Source: an uncultured Caulobacterales bacterium (GTDB lineage Bacteria; Pseudomonadota; Alphaproteobacteria; Caulobacterales; Maricaulaceae). Taken from it: a stretch of 64,000 bases of DNA. Shown here piece by piece: positions 54,858 through 64,000 of this stretch (the stretch's first letter is position 1; every line of letters starts with the position of its first letter). The position numbers and the translations under genes are program-made. The notes beneath the pieces are model-generated. The model was not told where the DNA came from. It did not search any database and worked only from the letters and a program-made list of their open reading frames with translations. Location of the stretch: NCBI GenBank assembly GCA_947503715.1, contig CANNER010000003.1:434001-498000 (forward strand), given 5' to 3'.

Positions 54858-55769
54858 TTAGTGCTGACGTTCCAACACAAAGTCCACAGTCTCGCGCAAA
54901 GTTTGCGCATCTTTACCCCAGGGTTCAAGGTGATTCATCGCCCGTTCGCCCAAGTCCTGCGCCCGCTTTCGCGCACCTTCGAGGCCTAAAATAGATACGA
55001 ATGTGGCCTTTCCTAGATTTGCATCTTTGCCGACGGCCTTGCCCACAGTCTCCGCATCGCCTGTCACATCGAGGATATCGTCCTGAATCTGAAAAGCGAG
55101 CCCCATGTCAGTTGCATAGCCGGACAGCGCGGCAAGCTGCTCTGCACTTGCGCCTGAGACATATCCGCCCGCCCGCACGGCAAAATCAATTAACGCGCCG
55201 GTTTTCATGGCTTGAAGTTCCGTGATGAGGGCCTCATCGCGTTCGCCCTCGGCGACAGTAATATCAACAACCTGTCCGCCAATCATACCGGACATACCGC
55301 CGGAAATGGCAAGTTCTGTTACGAGTGTTGCACGGATGAGCGGGTCTATGTCCAGTTCGCCGAGAATACCGAAACTCCGCGTGAGCAGCGCATCCCCCGC
55401 AAGGACGGCAATCGCCTCGTCATAAGCTTTATGCACAGTCGGCTTCCCGCGACGTAGATCATCATCATCCATACAGGGCAGATCGTCATGGACGAGACTG
55501 TAGACGTGGAGACATTCCAGCGCACAGCCGACGGTCAGCGCCGCCTCAATGTCACCGCCCAACATGCGGGCGGTTTCCACGACGAGGAACGGGCGCAGAC
55601 GTTTCCCCCCACCCAGCGCAGCGTAACGCGCGGCGTCATAGATCACGGATTGATGGCCGGTGGGTTGCGGAAGAAGTTGGTCCAGACGCGACTCAACCAG
55701 AGTCGCGACCTCGCGCAAACGCGTCGGGAAATCAGGTGTTGTAGAGTTAGAGAGAGCGGCGAGTGGCAT
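54858..55769 (-). CDS. ispA: Geranyl/farnesyl diphosphate synthase
   Basis: Trans-prenyltransferase of 303 aa making farnesyl diphosphate. The two aspartate-rich motifs are visible: [17 protein letters not shown] (first) and [10 protein letters not shown] (second). The region between them has GGKRLRPFL with the first Lys-Arg contacts. Its start overlaps the xseB stop by 1 bp (TAATG), so it is in the operon phosphatase-xseB-ispA-dxs. Confidence 0.95.
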   Translation of the reverse strand: MPLAALSNSTTPDFPTRLREVATLVESRLDQLLPQPTGHQSVIYDAARYAALGGGKRLRPFLVVETARMLGGDIEAALTVGCALECLHVYSLVHDDLPCMDDDDLRRGKPTVHKAYDEAIAVLAGDALLTRSFGILGELDIDPLIRATLVTELAISGGMSGMIGGQVVDITVAEGERDEALITELQAMKTGALIDFAVRAGGYVSGASAEQLAALSGYATDMGLAFQIQDDILDVTGDAETVGKAVGKDANLGKATFVSILGLEGARKRAQDLGERAMNHLEPWGKDAQTLRETVDFVLERQH

Positions 55770-55999
55770 TAATTATCGAACGCTTCCGTACTCGCCGCGC
55801 CCTTCCCGTCCAGGACGATTTTCTCGACCTTCATCTGCGCGGATTTCAGCTTGCCTTCGCAATGCGCTTTCAACTTTGCGCCGCGTTGATAGATGTCGAT
55901 AGATTCCTCTAACGGGGCATCGCCTCGCTCGAGGCGGTCCACGATCCCTTCGAGTTCTTTGAGGGCGTCCTCGAAACTCATATCTTTTATGTCACTCAT
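55769..55999 (-). CDS. xseB: Exodeoxyribonuclease VII small subunit
   Basis: A 76-aa helical protein that joins XseA to form exonuclease VII. The [27 protein letters not shown] block is diagnostic. I use ATG 55999 (MSDIKD), which overlaps the stop of the upstream phosphatase gene by 4 bp (ATGA), rather than the longer frame from 56032. The start of ispA overlaps its stop. The operon order is typical. Confidence 0.93.
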   Translation of the reverse strand: MSDIKDMSFEDALKELEGIVDRLERGDAPLEESIDIYQRGAKLKAHCEGKLKSAQMKVEKIVLDGKGAASTEAFDN

Positions 56000-56568
56000 T
56001 TTGTCGTCCTGACCATCTTGCGGTGATTCCAATGGAGATCACCATTTTGCGACGCGCATTTCCACCCCTGCTTCATCAAAGATCCCTTGACCATGCGGTT
56101 AAACCACCCGTGACCGGAGACATAAACGATCTTTCCACCCGCCGCTGCCTCTCCGAGCGTTTTCGCCGCCGCGTTGGCGCGGGCACGGGCTGTGCCGTGG
56201 CTCTCCATACCGTCGGACCAGCCGATAAACCAGACAACGCGAGACCACGTCCCCCAGCTCTTTGGACGGAGTTTAAGCGGGATGGGCGGCGATGGCAGTG
56301 GGGCCTCAACAAGATCCGCTAAAATCACATCCGGTTCCCGATCTGCGGCCAAGCGCAAAGATTCAATCGCACGGCGCAACGGCGAGCTGTAAAAGACATC
56401 CGCTTTCTCTGCCCACTTCCTGACCTTTTTCGGGACCTTCTGATTGGGCACAATCCCACCTTCGTCATATCGCGCCCACCAGTCGCGATATTCGCGCGAG
56501 CTGAGACGGACCTTGCGCGAGAGCGCAGGCTTTCCGTGACGGACAAGTATGATAACGTCTTCGGACAT
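55996..56568 (-). CDS. Histidine phosphatase family protein
   Basis: Branch of the phosphoglycerate mutase-like superfamily, 190 aa from MSEDVII. The phosphorylated His is in [10 protein letters not shown] near residue 10 and the second His in [11 protein letters not shown] conserved [10 protein letters not shown] contributes the third catalytic Arg. It lacks a signal peptide, so it acts in the cytosol. The in-frame extension back to 56658 is not supported because it overlaps lepB. It is co-transcribed with xseB. Confidence 0.85.
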   Translation of the reverse strand: MSEDVIILVRHGKPALSRKVRLSSREYRDWWARYDEGGIVPNQKVPKKVRKWAEKADVFYSSPLRRAIESLRLAADREPDVILADLVEAPLPSPPIPLKLRPKSWGTWSRVVWFIGWSDGMESHGTARARANAAAKTLGEAAAGGKIVYVSGHGWFNRMVKGSLMKQGWKCASQNGDLHWNHRKMVRTTK

Positions 56569-56599
56569 AAGGTGCGATACAGGCAGTTTGTCGCAGAGA

Positions 56600-57385
56600 C
56601 TAGAGTTTTTCCATCCAACGACCCTTGGGCGGGCAATAAAATTCGAGATCGCGGTCACAACGTTTAAAGCTGAACATCATTCGGTCAGCGCGGCCCATGA
56701 CATTATTCATCGGAACAACACCCAGCCCGATACGCGACCGGCTATCCGTGGAATTATCCCGGCCATCCCCCATGAAGAACAGGTGCTCGTCCGGAACAAT
56801 AAAGGCCTCTGTGTCATCCAGATTTCCGCGATCTGTTTGCTCGTATATCAGGAACACGTCCTCTGATCCCGGCAAAGACTGTTCATAGACATCTACTTTG
56901 ACCTGACGCTGTCTCGGATGATCAAGATAAACACGGGTCTCGACCTTGTTACGCGCGACAAGCTCATCGTTGATATAGAGCTGTCCACGCCGCATCTGAA
57001 TCTTATCTCCCGGCAGCCCAATCGTGCGCTTAATCATCACCATGCCCGTTTTGTGATTGCGGAAGACAACGATGTCCCCGCGTTCGGGTAAGCGAGAAAA
57101 GATACGACCCTCCGGCAGGGGCAAGTTGTGCAAGAGATAAGGCAGCGAATGTTTAGAATAGCCATAGGCGAATTTCGAGACATAGAGATGATCGCCGACT
57201 TCTAATGTCGGCTGCATCGACTCGCTCGGGATTTTGAAATGGCCCCAGACAAGTGTGAGAAAGGCAATGATGACGGCAAAGAGTTTTGCGAAGAATTTGA
57301 ACTCACTCCACAGCCATTGGCCCGGCGAGGGTTTCTCCTCAACGTCTGCCTCTTCTGTCTCAGGATTTTCAATCTTTTCTGACAT
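56600..57385 (-). CDS. lepB: Signal peptidase I
   Basis: Membrane Ser-Lys protease that removes signal peptides, 261 aa from MSEKIEN (57385). It has one N-terminal membrane helix (about residues 31-49), catalytic Ser56 in SESMQPT and catalytic Lys119 in MVMIKRTIGLPGD. The DEHLFFMGDGRDNSTDSR box near residue 225 closes the fold. The upstream ATG-opening frame is ignored because it overlaps the yceI-like region. It lies just before the phosphatase on the same strand, with 31 bp between. Confidence 0.94.
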   Translation of the reverse strand: MSEKIENPETEEADVEEKPSPGQWLWSEFKFFAKLFAVIIAFLTLVWGHFKIPSESMQPTLEVGDHLYVSKFAYGYSKHSLPYLLHNLPLPEGRIFSRLPERGDIVVFRNHKTGMVMIKRTIGLPGDKIQMRRGQLYINDELVARNKVETRVYLDHPRQRQVKVDVYEQSLPGSEDVFLIYEQTDRGNLDDTEAFIVPDEHLFFMGDGRDNSTDSRSRIGLGVVPMNNVMGRADRMMFSFKRCDRDLEFYCPPKGRWMEKL

Positions 57386-57470
57386 GACGTGGATGTGCGC
57401 GATGGTCCCAACGCTTTCAACTATATTTTGCGGTTGGAACCCCCTAAATAGGACCAGAAGGATATACGCC

Positions 57471-58076
57471 ATGAAACACATTTTCGTCAGCTTTACCGCC
57501 CTCGCCCTCACGGCCTGTGCCACGCCGCCTGTCCTGGATGTCGCGCAAGCGCCTGCCGGGCAATATGTATTGGACCCGAGCCACACATCCGTCACGTGGT
57601 CGCTCTCCCATGCGGGCCTGTCCTTTTACACGGCGCGGTTTGATGATGTGACGGGAACCTTAGATTTTAATCCTGACAGGCCGACAGCCAGTAAGATGGA
57701 CATTCGCATCGACCCGATGAGTGTCTCAACAGGTGACCCGGACTGGGACGAGACCCTCGCCACATCCGGCAATTATTTCGACGCGGACACCTATCCGGAT
57801 ATTAGATTTGCCGTGACCTCATCCACTCAGGAAACAGCGACGACGGGTACTGTCACAGGTAATTTGACCCTGCGCGGCGTCACCAAGCCCGTGACATTGG
57901 ACGTGATCTATAATGGGGCAGGCAAGAGTTTCGGCAATCCCGGGAAGACATTGGGTTTCTCCGCGACGGGGACATTTAACCGCTCGGATTGGGGGATGGA
58001 TTATCTCATCACGCTCGCCAATATTGGCGATGAAATCACGCTGCGGATAGAAACAGAATTTAACGAAGCGCAATGA
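57471..58076 (+). CDS. YceI-family lipoprotein
   Basis: Periplasmic lipocalin-like protein of 201 aa with a lipoprotein signal (TACATPP). The YceI domain starts at YVLDPSHTSVTWSLSHAG and ends with a beta-barrel strand pattern including NLTLRGVTKPVTLDV. YceI proteins bind isoprenoid-like lipids. Start 57471 has AGAAGGA upstream. Stop overlaps tsaC by 4 bp (ATGA). Divergent from lepB. Confidence 0.9.
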   Translation: MKHIFVSFTALALTACATPPVLDVAQAPAGQYVLDPSHTSVTWSLSHAGLSFYTARFDDVTGTLDFNPDRPTASKMDIRIDPMSVSTGDPDWDETLATSGNYFDADTYPDIRFAVTSSTQETATTGTVTGNLTLRGVTKPVTLDVIYNGAGKSFGNPGKTLGFSATGTFNRSDWGMDYLITLANIGDEITLRIETEFNEAQ

Positions 58077-58657
58077 CGGACTATGCGGATATCAATGAAA
58101 CGCTAAGTTCCGGCGGTGTCTTATTGCTGCCGACGGAAACCGTTTACGGCCTCGCCTGTGTGGCCGCCGACACGGCTGCCGTGGATAAAATCTACGCGGT
58201 TAAGGGGCGTGATTTCGAGAAGCCCCTCGCCGTTTGCGTCAAGGATTTGGCCGAGGCTGAAACACTCGGCCTCTTGGATGAAGCGGCGCGGGAACTCGCC
58301 ATCCGGCATTGGCCTGGCAGCTTGACACTTGTGGTCAAAGCCCGCCCTGAAATAGTCTTGGACCCACGCTGTCTTTCAGGGCGCGGGCAAGATGCCACGA
58401 TTGCCCTACGCTGTCCCGAAGCAGCATGGCGCGAGAGTTTAAACGGCCCTCTCGCCCTGACGAGTGCCAATCGCTCAGGACAACCGGATTGTGTCAATTA
58501 CGAGAGCGCTATGGCTGAATTTGATGGGGAATTAGATGGCGCACTGATGTCCGATACTCCGCTCTCAGGGGCCCCATCGACAATCGTTTCGGTTATGGGG
58601 GCTGACTTCAAAATTCTTCGCCAAGGCACCCTCGCCGTCACAGAGATAAACTCATGA
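58073..58657 (+). CDS. tsaC: L-threonylcarbamoyladenylate synthase
   Basis: YrdC/Sua5 domain enzyme of 194 aa that makes threonylcarbamoyl-AMP, the precursor of t6A37 in tRNA. Signatures LLPTETVYGLACVA near the N-terminus, the KxRxxxxP-like ionic block AVKGRDFEKPLAVCVKD and the SANRSG loop are all seen. It lacks a C-terminal Sua5 domain, so it is the short TsaC form. Overlaps the upstream and downstream genes by 4 bp each. Confidence 0.92.
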   Translation: MTDYADINETLSSGGVLLLPTETVYGLACVAADTAAVDKIYAVKGRDFEKPLAVCVKDLAEAETLGLLDEAARELAIRHWPGSLTLVVKARPEIVLDPRCLSGRGQDATIALRCPEAAWRESLNGPLALTSANRSGQPDCVNYESAMAEFDGELDGALMSDTPLSGAPSTIVSVMGADFKILRQGTLAVTEINS

Positions 58658-60042
58658 GTGCAGGCATCGAAGCCCTGAAAGCCGCCCTGCCGGACGGTGC
58701 GTGGACGCAGGATATGGACCTTATCGATCCGCATCTGCGCGAATGGCGGGATAAATATTTCGGCACAACGCCGCTCATGCTGACCCCGCGTATGACAGAA
58801 GAAGTCGCCAGTGCCGTCAAAATCTGCGCTGCGCATAAGCTCGCAATTATGCCACAGGGCGGGAATACCGGACTCGTCGGCGGGAATACACCGCAGGGCG
58901 AAGTCCTCCTCAGCCTCAAGAAGATGAACGCCATTCGCGACATCAACACAACTGCAAACGCGATGACCGTCGAAGCCGGCGCAACGCTGCAATCCGTATT
59001 AGACGCGGCGGATGAGGCGAGCCGCAAATTCCCCCTTACACTGTCCAGTCAGGGCAGTTGCACGATTGGCGGGGTCCTCTCGACCAATGCGGGCGGGAAC
59101 CATGTTCTAAAATATGGAACCACAAAAGAATTGGTCTTTGGCGTCGAAGCCGTATTGGCGGATGGGTCGATTTTCAACGGACTGACCAGCCTTCGTAAGG
59201 ATAATACAGGTTATGACCTGAACCGTCTCTTCCTCGGCGCGGAAGGGACGCTCGGCATTATCACGGCGGCGACGCTGAAGCTTTTCCCTAAGCCCGGCTA
59301 TGTGCAACGCGCCCTGCTCGGCCTCGATAGCGCGGCGACAGCAGTGTCCCTACTCGAAGATTTCCGCGCGGGCGGGCGCCTCGCCATGTTCGAGGTTATG
59401 CCGTCTATTGGCTACCGCGCCGTCGTCGATAATTTCGATATGGTCCGCGATCCTTTTGCAGATCAACATGCGTGGTACCTTCTTTGTGATTGGGAAGTCG
59501 AAAGCCCCGAAGACGGCATGGCGGTTGCGGAACGGGTAATTGGCAAAGCCTTTGAGGACGGCCACGTCCAAGATGCCGTCATCTCGCAAAATGAAACACA
59601 GGCCGCGGATATTCTCTCCATCCGTGAACATATGTCGGCGGGTCAGAAATTTCTTGGCGGGTCAATTAAACACGATATTACTGTGCCAATTGACTGCATT
59701 CCGGAATTTTTCAAACAAGCCGACGCCGCCATGCAACGCGTCGTCCCCGGCTGCCGTCCCGTAGGGTTTGGGCATTTTGGTGACGGAAACATTCACTACA
59801 ATATCGCCCAGCCGGAGGACGCTGACCGTGAGGCCTTCCTGAAAAATTGGGACGCGCTCAGCCAACCCATCTTCGATATTGTCGACGCGCTGGGCGGGTC
59901 GATTTCCGCCGAACACGGGATCGGAATCATGAAACGCGAGGACCTGGCGGAGCGCGCCTCACCCGTGAAGATGAAACTACTCCGCGCCGTCAAAGAGGCT
60001 CTGGACCCGGACAGGATCATGAACCCGCGGGTTATGGTCTGA
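58654..60042 (+). CDS. FAD-linked oxidase (GlcD / D-2-hydroxyacid dehydrogenase type)
   Basis: Flavoenzyme of 462 aa of the VAO/PCMH family. The FAD-binding domain has GGNTGLVGGNTPQ and GGVLSTNAGGNHVLKYG; the C-terminal FAD-oxidase_C has the HFGDGNIHYNI metal-like motif. This architecture covers D-2-hydroxyglutarate, D-lactate and glycolate dehydrogenases; the DGNIHYN block and length fit D-2-hydroxyglutarate or D-lactate dehydrogenase best. It starts in a 4-bp overlap with tsaC. Confidence 0.9.
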   Translation: MSAGIEALKAALPDGAWTQDMDLIDPHLREWRDKYFGTTPLMLTPRMTEEVASAVKICAAHKLAIMPQGGNTGLVGGNTPQGEVLLSLKKMNAIRDINTTANAMTVEAGATLQSVLDAADEASRKFPLTLSSQGSCTIGGVLSTNAGGNHVLKYGTTKELVFGVEAVLADGSIFNGLTSLRKDNTGYDLNRLFLGAEGTLGIITAATLKLFPKPGYVQRALLGLDSAATAVSLLEDFRAGGRLAMFEVMPSIGYRAVVDNFDMVRDPFADQHAWYLLCDWEVESPEDGMAVAERVIGKAFEDGHVQDAVISQNETQAADILSIREHMSAGQKFLGGSIKHDITVPIDCIPEFFKQADAAMQRVVPGCRPVGFGHFGDGNIHYNIAQPEDADREAFLKNWDALSQPIFDIVDALGGSISAEHGIGIMKREDLAERASPVKMKLLRAVKEALDPDRIMNPRVMV

Positions 60043-60156
60043 CAAAACTGTGAACAATTGAGACTCGCAATATTGAGTCATCCTTCCTAGTTATATCTCT
60101 CAACCAACCCACGGATACAGACGGCATCCCGCTGTCGATCTCATGAGGAGGCCACT

Positions 60157-60942
60157 ATGCTGACCTTACTTTCCCCTGCCAAGAAAATGAATATGGACCC
60201 GGCCGAGACCGATGTCCCCAAAACCCGTCCGCGTTTTGAGGCGGACACGCGCGAGCTGGCAAAGCTCGCCAAAACAAAAACACCCGCCGATCTTAAAGCC
60301 TTGATGCATATTTCGGACAATCTCGCCAATTTAAACGCGGAGCGGTTCCAAGCCTTTAATTTGGATGGTAAATCCAACTCGGCCAAATCCGCAGGTCTTG
60401 CCTTTGACGGCGATGTATATTGGGGATTAGAGGCAAAAACATTGTCTGACGATGATTTGGAATATGCGCAAGACCGCGTACGAATCCTCTCCGGCCTCTA
60501 TGGCATTCTCCGCCCGATGGACCTCATCCAACCCTACCGTTTGGAGATGGGGACGAAGTTTGAGAATGATCGCGGCAAGAACCTCTACGCCTTTTGGAAA
60601 GACACGCTCGCCCCGTCCCTGAATGCGGAACTCGCGGAGCATGAAGACAGTACGATCGTCAATCTGGCCTCCAACGAATATTTCAAGGCCGCAAATACGA
60701 AAGCCTTAAATGCCCCGATTATCTCTGCCAAATTCATGGAAGAGAAGGACGGCAAATCCCGTCCCATCCAATATTACACGAAATTTGGACGGGGCCTGAT
60801 GACGCGTTGGATCGTGCAAAACCGCGTGGACCGTGCCGAAGGCCTTAAAGACTTTGACTTGGAAGGGTATAAGTTTGATCCCAAGCGTTCAGACGCAGAC
60901 ACGCTAATCTTCGCAAGGCCACAGCCTCCAAAGAAGAGTTAA
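60157..60942 (+). CDS. yaaA: Peroxide stress protein YaaA
   Basis: YaaA/DUF328 family protein of 261 aa. The family start LLSPAKKMNM is followed by LSGLYGILRPMDLIQPYRLEMGTK and NLASNEYFKA. E. coli YaaA lowers free iron under peroxide stress and binds DNA. A strong ribosome-binding site (GAGGAGG) precedes its ATG. It is followed by the YihY gene with 19 bp between. Confidence 0.93.
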   Translation: MLTLLSPAKKMNMDPAETDVPKTRPRFEADTRELAKLAKTKTPADLKALMHISDNLANLNAERFQAFNLDGKSNSAKSAGLAFDGDVYWGLEAKTLSDDDLEYAQDRVRILSGLYGILRPMDLIQPYRLEMGTKFENDRGKNLYAFWKDTLAPSLNAELAEHEDSTIVNLASNEYFKAANTKALNAPIISAKFMEEKDGKSRPIQYYTKFGRGLMTRWIVQNRVDRAEGLKDFDLEGYKFDPKRSDADTLIFARPQPPKKS

Positions 60943-60961
60943 GAATAAGAGAGCCAATATT

Positions 60962-62041
60962 TTGAAAGATAACCTGTCGAATTTCGAGCAGACGAAAGCT
61001 GACAGCCCGTTGAAATATACGCTCACCGATTGGTGGGCGGTTATCAAACGCACATTTTTCGCGTCTCAATATGACAATGTCACCGTTATCGCGGCGGGTG
61101 TCGCATTTTTTTCCCTGCTTGCCGTCTTTCCGCTCATTTCTGCGGCACTTTCAATTTTTTCCTATTTTGCCAATCCCGGGAATGTGGACGGTATTACACA
61201 AACGGTTGCCTCACTCATGCCGGGCGAAGCTTATAAAATTATCGAAGACCAAATTTCGAGTGTTTTAAATGCGGATCGCAGCAGTATCAGCCTCGGCATT
61301 ATAATTTCAATCCTGCTGGCCTTCTTTGCCGCCGGTGCCGGAATCCGTGCGATGATGCGGGCGATGAATGTCGCCTATGAAGAGGTCGAGTCGCGAAATA
61401 TTCTGACCTTCTATCTCTATGCGGCCCTGATGACGCTGGGCAGTCTCGTCTTTGTCTGGCTCTCACTCTTTGTCATTATCGGCATTCCTACCGCGCTCGC
61501 CTTTCTGCGTTTAAACGGGATTGAGGATGTCACGGCACGCGTGCTTCCATGGATCCTGCTCATAATCGTGTTCTGTTTTGCGTGTGGGGTTATGTACCGC
61601 TTTGGCCCGTCCCGACGTCCGGCCCGCAAACGCTGGATTTATCCCGGCATTGTCTTTGCCATGATCAGTTGGATGATCATGAGTTACGGCTTTTCCAAAT
61701 TCGTGCAGTATTTCGGGAATTATAACGAGACGTTTGGCGGCATTGCCTCCGTCATTATTCTCCTCGTTTGGCTCTGGCTTACGGCGACTGTTATTATTGT
61801 CGGCGCGCAATTAAATTCTGAACTTGAACGTCAAACCATTGTCGACACAACGCGGGGACCGGCCCGACCGCTCGGCTCACGGGGCGCGGTCATGGCCGAT
61901 TTCGTTGCGAAACTCACACGCCGCAAGGATGCGATGATCGAAGTTTCAAATCCGGAAGGCCCCGAAGGTACCGATATGACCGTCGCCACACCACCGCAAG
62001 TTCCCGGTCCAACAGCTGACGGCACGTCTACAACAAATTAA
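60962..62041 (+). CDS. YihY/BrkB-family inner-membrane protein
   Basis: Membrane protein of 359 aa with about six helices. It begins with a TTG codon at 60962 (GAGAG upstream); no better start exists before the first helix. Family blocks are VIAAGVAFFSLLAVFPLISA and NETFGGIASVIILLVWLWLTA. The C-terminal 60 residues are polar and Pro/Thr-rich. These proteins are often called ribonuclease BN by mistake. Convergent with the SRAP gene by a 4-bp overlap. Confidence 0.85.
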   Translation: MKDNLSNFEQTKADSPLKYTLTDWWAVIKRTFFASQYDNVTVIAAGVAFFSLLAVFPLISAALSIFSYFANPGNVDGITQTVASLMPGEAYKIIEDQISSVLNADRSSISLGIIISILLAFFAAGAGIRAMMRAMNVAYEEVESRNILTFYLYAALMTLGSLVFVWLSLFVIIGIPTALAFLRLNGIEDVTARVLPWILLIIVFCFACGVMYRFGPSRRPARKRWIYPGIVFAMISWMIMSYGFSKFVQYFGNYNETFGGIASVIILLVWLWLTATVIIVGAQLNSELERQTIVDTTRGPARPLGSRGAVMADFVAKLTRRKDAMIEVSNPEGPEGTDMTVATPPQVPGPTADGTSTTN

Positions 62042-62742
62042 ACATTTACGGCTGGACGCACCAAGTCAGGATTGTCATTACGCGCATTTCCAACGGCGGC
62101 GCCAATCTCATAATGACCAAGGTCTCTTGCGCCTAATTTCGTCTCTAAAATAAGGTCAGGGTTAGCATTGGCGTCCAGCCAGTCATCCCAGTTCTCCTCG
62201 GGCAATCGCACCGGCATCCGGTGATGTAGGTGTTTGATATCACCCGTCGCGGCTGTCGTCAGGATCGTGCAGGAGAGCAGCTCTATCCCCTCATCCACGC
62301 GCCAATGGTCCCATAATCCGGCCATCGCGAAAATCTCTTCGCCGACCTTGTCCGAATCCTCAAAAATGAAATGCGGTTGCTTAACCTCTTTTCCGTTTGG
62401 CATCTCAATGCGTTCCCATTCATACCATCCGGTTGTCGGGATCAGGGCGCGACGTCTCTTATAAGGCGTGCGGAAACTCGGCTTCTCTTTCGCAGTCTCC
62501 ACCCGCGCATTAAACATCGGACGCCCCTCCGGCGATTCCTTGCGCCAAGACGGGTGTAAGCCCCAGCGCATGGGAACAATTGACCGCTCCCCCGCGCCGT
62601 TTAACGCGATCACGGGCACGACACTGGCGGGTGCGATATTATATTTCGGCTCCCAGTCCCAAAGCCCTTCCGAGCTTGTTTTCGCCCCAAAGCGGGCCGC
62701 AATCTCGGCCAAGTTTGCTGCCAATGTGTAACGTCCGCACAT
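62038..62742 (-). CDS. SRAP-domain protein (YedK/HMCES)
   Basis: SOS response-associated peptidase family, 234 aa. These proteins covalently shield abasic sites in single-stranded DNA. I start at MCGRYTL (62742) because the catalytic Cys must be residue 2 after Met removal; the longer frame to 62802 would bury it. Asn in the EPKYNIAPAS block, Glu in TGWYEWE and His in HHRMPV complete the known active site. Confidence 0.93.
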   Translation of the reverse strand: MCGRYTLAANLAEIAARFGAKTSSEGLWDWEPKYNIAPASVVPVIALNGAGERSIVPMRWGLHPSWRKESPEGRPMFNARVETAKEKPSFRTPYKRRRALIPTTGWYEWERIEMPNGKEVKQPHFIFEDSDKVGEEIFAMAGLWDHWRVDEGIELLSCTILTTAATGDIKHLHHRMPVRLPEENWDDWLDANANPDLILETKLGARDLGHYEIGAAVGNARNDNPDLVRPAVNV

Positions 62743-62783
62743 GGGGTCGCTATAGGCGGTGAGAGCGCGTAAGGGAATTGGTG

Positions 62784-63203
62784 ATGAGTATTGAGCGAAC
62801 AAATTGTGTGGGTGTCGTCTGTATCAAGGGCAAGAGCGTCCTCTTGATCCAACGCGGCACTGCCCCGCGAAAGGGCGAGTGGTCAATCCCCGGCGGGCGG
62901 ATAGAACCGGACGAAACGGAAGCCGAGGCTTCATTGCGTGAACTGTCCGAGGAGACGGGCGTAACGGCAGACCTCCTCACAAAAATCACGGTTCTGAATG
63001 CAGATTTCGAAGGGTATCACTACCGCCTCCATGACTATCTCGCGCGGTGGACGGGCGGCGAACCAAAAGCCGGAGATGATGCCGCCCAAGCGCGCTTCGT
63101 TCCGCTGGACGAAATTGACGCGCTCGGGATGTGGCCGGAAACCGTCCGCGTGATCCGCGAAGGCCATGCAAAAATGGCTTTGTTTTCCGGACAGGCGGCG
63201 TAA
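62784..63203 (+). CDS. NUDIX hydrolase
   Basis: A 139-aa NUDIX protein. The Nudix box G-x5-E-x7-RELSEETG is visible (GGRIEPDETEAEASLRELSEETGV). I start at MSIERT (62784), preceded by AAGGGA; an upstream TTG at 62778 is possible. Likely substrates are nucleoside diphosphates linked to another group, such as ADP-ribose. Divergent from the SRAP gene. Confidence 0.9.
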   Translation: MSIERTNCVGVVCIKGKSVLLIQRGTAPRKGEWSIPGGRIEPDETEAEASLRELSEETGVTADLLTKITVLNADFEGYHYRLHDYLARWTGGEPKAGDDAAQARFVPLDEIDALGMWPETVRVIREGHAKMALFSGQAA

Positions 63204-63212
63204 ATTGATCAT

Positions 63213-63680
63213 ATGAAATGGTGGTTTGCATATCTCGCCCTCGCGACGGCCTTACTCGCCGCGCCCGCTTATGCGCAGGATGCCAGCGCGGAGAAACCGC
63301 TGACGGAACGCGAAAAACGCGCGGCCGCCGCGAAAGCCCGTGAAGCGGCCGAACTCCGCGTCGAAGAAGATATGGTCACAATGACCAGCCTCGTCGAGGC
63401 GCTCTCCAAAAATCTCGGCCAAATTCATTATCTGCGGACGCTTTGCTTTGGCCCGAATGATCAGAAATGGCGCGACTATGCCACCAATATGATGGACATC
63501 GAATCGGATGGCGATGACGAACGCAAACGTCAACTCGTCCGCGCCTTTAATGCCGGGTATTATCAAGAACAGGAACGTCACGACGCCTGTTCCAATCAGG
63601 TCTCCGTCGATGTTGCGGCCTTGGCTGAAAATGGGCGTCACATCGCCTCCATGCTCGGCGATCCATACCGGGAGCAGTAA
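63213..63680 (+). CDS. TIGR02301-like exported protein
   Basis: A 155-aa protein with a signal peptide (APAYA cleavage). The DMVTMTSLVEALSKNLGQIHYLRTLCFGP block, then WRDYATNMMDIE, look like the alphaproteobacterial TIGR02301 family of unknown function. A Lys/Ala/Arg-rich stretch follows the signal. Its stop codon abuts the start of the next lipoprotein gene. Confidence 0.75.
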   Translation: MKWWFAYLALATALLAAPAYAQDASAEKPLTEREKRAAAAKAREAAELRVEEDMVTMTSLVEALSKNLGQIHYLRTLCFGPNDQKWRDYATNMMDIESDGDDERKRQLVRAFNAGYYQEQERHDACSNQVSVDVAALAENGRHIASMLGDPYREQ

Positions 63681-64000
63681 ATGGCAATACAATTTCTCAT
63701 CCCCCTCGCCGTTGGTGCACTCGTCCTCGCAGGCTGTACGAAAGCTGTGACAGAGGTCAGAAAATCACGTCCCTTAACGACTTTAGAAGGCAGTGAATGG
63801 GGGCCGCTCACGCCGGGCCCCGCCGAACAATTCGTCGCCTTTAAAACAGGCGGGGAAATTGTCGGGAATGGGGGCTGTAATAATTTCTTCGGTCAATATA
63901 CGCAGGACGGCCCAAAACTCACGATTGGCGCCCTGGCTAGTACGAAGAAAATGTGCGCCACCGGTATGGAAGACGAAGCCGCCTTTATGAAAAACCTCCA
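63681..64000 (+). CDS. META-domain lipoprotein (3' truncated)
   Basis: Open frame running off the right edge, 106 codons visible. A lipoprotein signal ending VLAGC is followed by a META/HslJ-like domain with TTLEGSEWGPLTP and GNGGCNNFFGQYT. META proteins bear on heat or antibiotic stress. It starts immediately after the previous stop codon, so it is in the same operon. Confidence 0.85.
   Translation, partial: MAIQFLIPLAVGALVLAGCTKAVTEVRKSRPLTTLEGSEWGPLTPGPAEQFVAFKTGGEIVGNGGCNNFFGQYTQDGPKLTIGALASTKKMCATGMEDEAAFMKNL

Overview
The window looks like chromosomal DNA of a free-living, probably marine alphaproteobacterium of the Caulobacterales / Hyphomonadaceae / Maricaulales kind. The reasons are a full-length ctrA with its CtrA inhibitor sciP, CtrA-box-like and GANTC (CcrM) sites upstream of both, a FliJ-like gene divergent from ctrA, an aceA of the KQCGH type, and an mdh / sucCD / sucAB / lpd block. 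This placement is inferred from gene content only. I see no insertion sequence, prophage, CRISPR array or rRNA operon. The first gene (phoB) and the last (a META-domain lipoprotein) are cut by the window edges.

Layout. 1-6.5 kb: phoB end, SulP transporter, TAT-exported dienelactone hydrolase, thiolase, two tiny membrane proteins, dodecin and mnmA. 6.5-13.1 kb: sciP with a dense regulatory region, arsC-arsH, aceB-aceA and a divergent XRE/DUF2083 regulator. 13.1-19.1 kb: DUF2182 membrane protein with a tyrosinase, an SDR, a MinD/ParA-like protein behind two CtrA-like boxes, and an overlapping EF-hand / ECF sigma / anti-sigma cluster. 19.1-23.9 kb: CPA1 antiporter, FliJ-like protein, ctrA, a 0.7 kb region with no confident gene (palindromic repeat, G-rich tract, doubtful ORF) and an MBL-fold hydrolase. 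23.9-30.6 kb: xerC, DUF2141 protein, a small membrane-protein operon with a winged-helix regulator, an OYE-family oxidoreductase and an M3 peptidase. 30.7-40.3 kb: lpd, two 4-TM proteins, odhB with two lipoyl domains, sucA, sucD, a small TM/coiled-coil ORF and sucC, all on the minus strand. 40.4-43.7 kb: accessory stretch between sucC and mdh with DUF2306/LytTR genes, a second DUF2141 lipoprotein, two tRNAs and a frameshifted RTX gene. 43.7-52.1 kb: mdh, metallophosphoesterase, aroC, esterase and three consecutive glycine-zipper envelope proteins, one carrying a 93-bp tandem repeat. 52.1-64 kb: tlyA, dxs, ispA, xseB, a histidine phosphatase, lepB, yceI-like, tsaC, an FAD oxidase, yaaA, yihY-like, SRAP, NUDIX, a TIGR02301-like protein and the META lipoprotein.

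Together the genes cover the second half of the TCA cycle (odhAB-lpd, sucCD, mdh), the glyoxylate shunt with its likely regulator, the first MEP step and prenyl chain synthesis (dxs, ispA), cell-cycle control (ctrA, sciP) and a set of envelope proteins. I did not find one convincing new multi-gene system. The best candidates for follow-up are the MinD-like gene behind tandem CtrA-like boxes, the overlapping EF-hand/ECF/anti-sigma cluster, the tyrosinase-DUF2182 pair, the glycine-zipper cluster with its cysteine-loop repeats, and the broken RTX gene.
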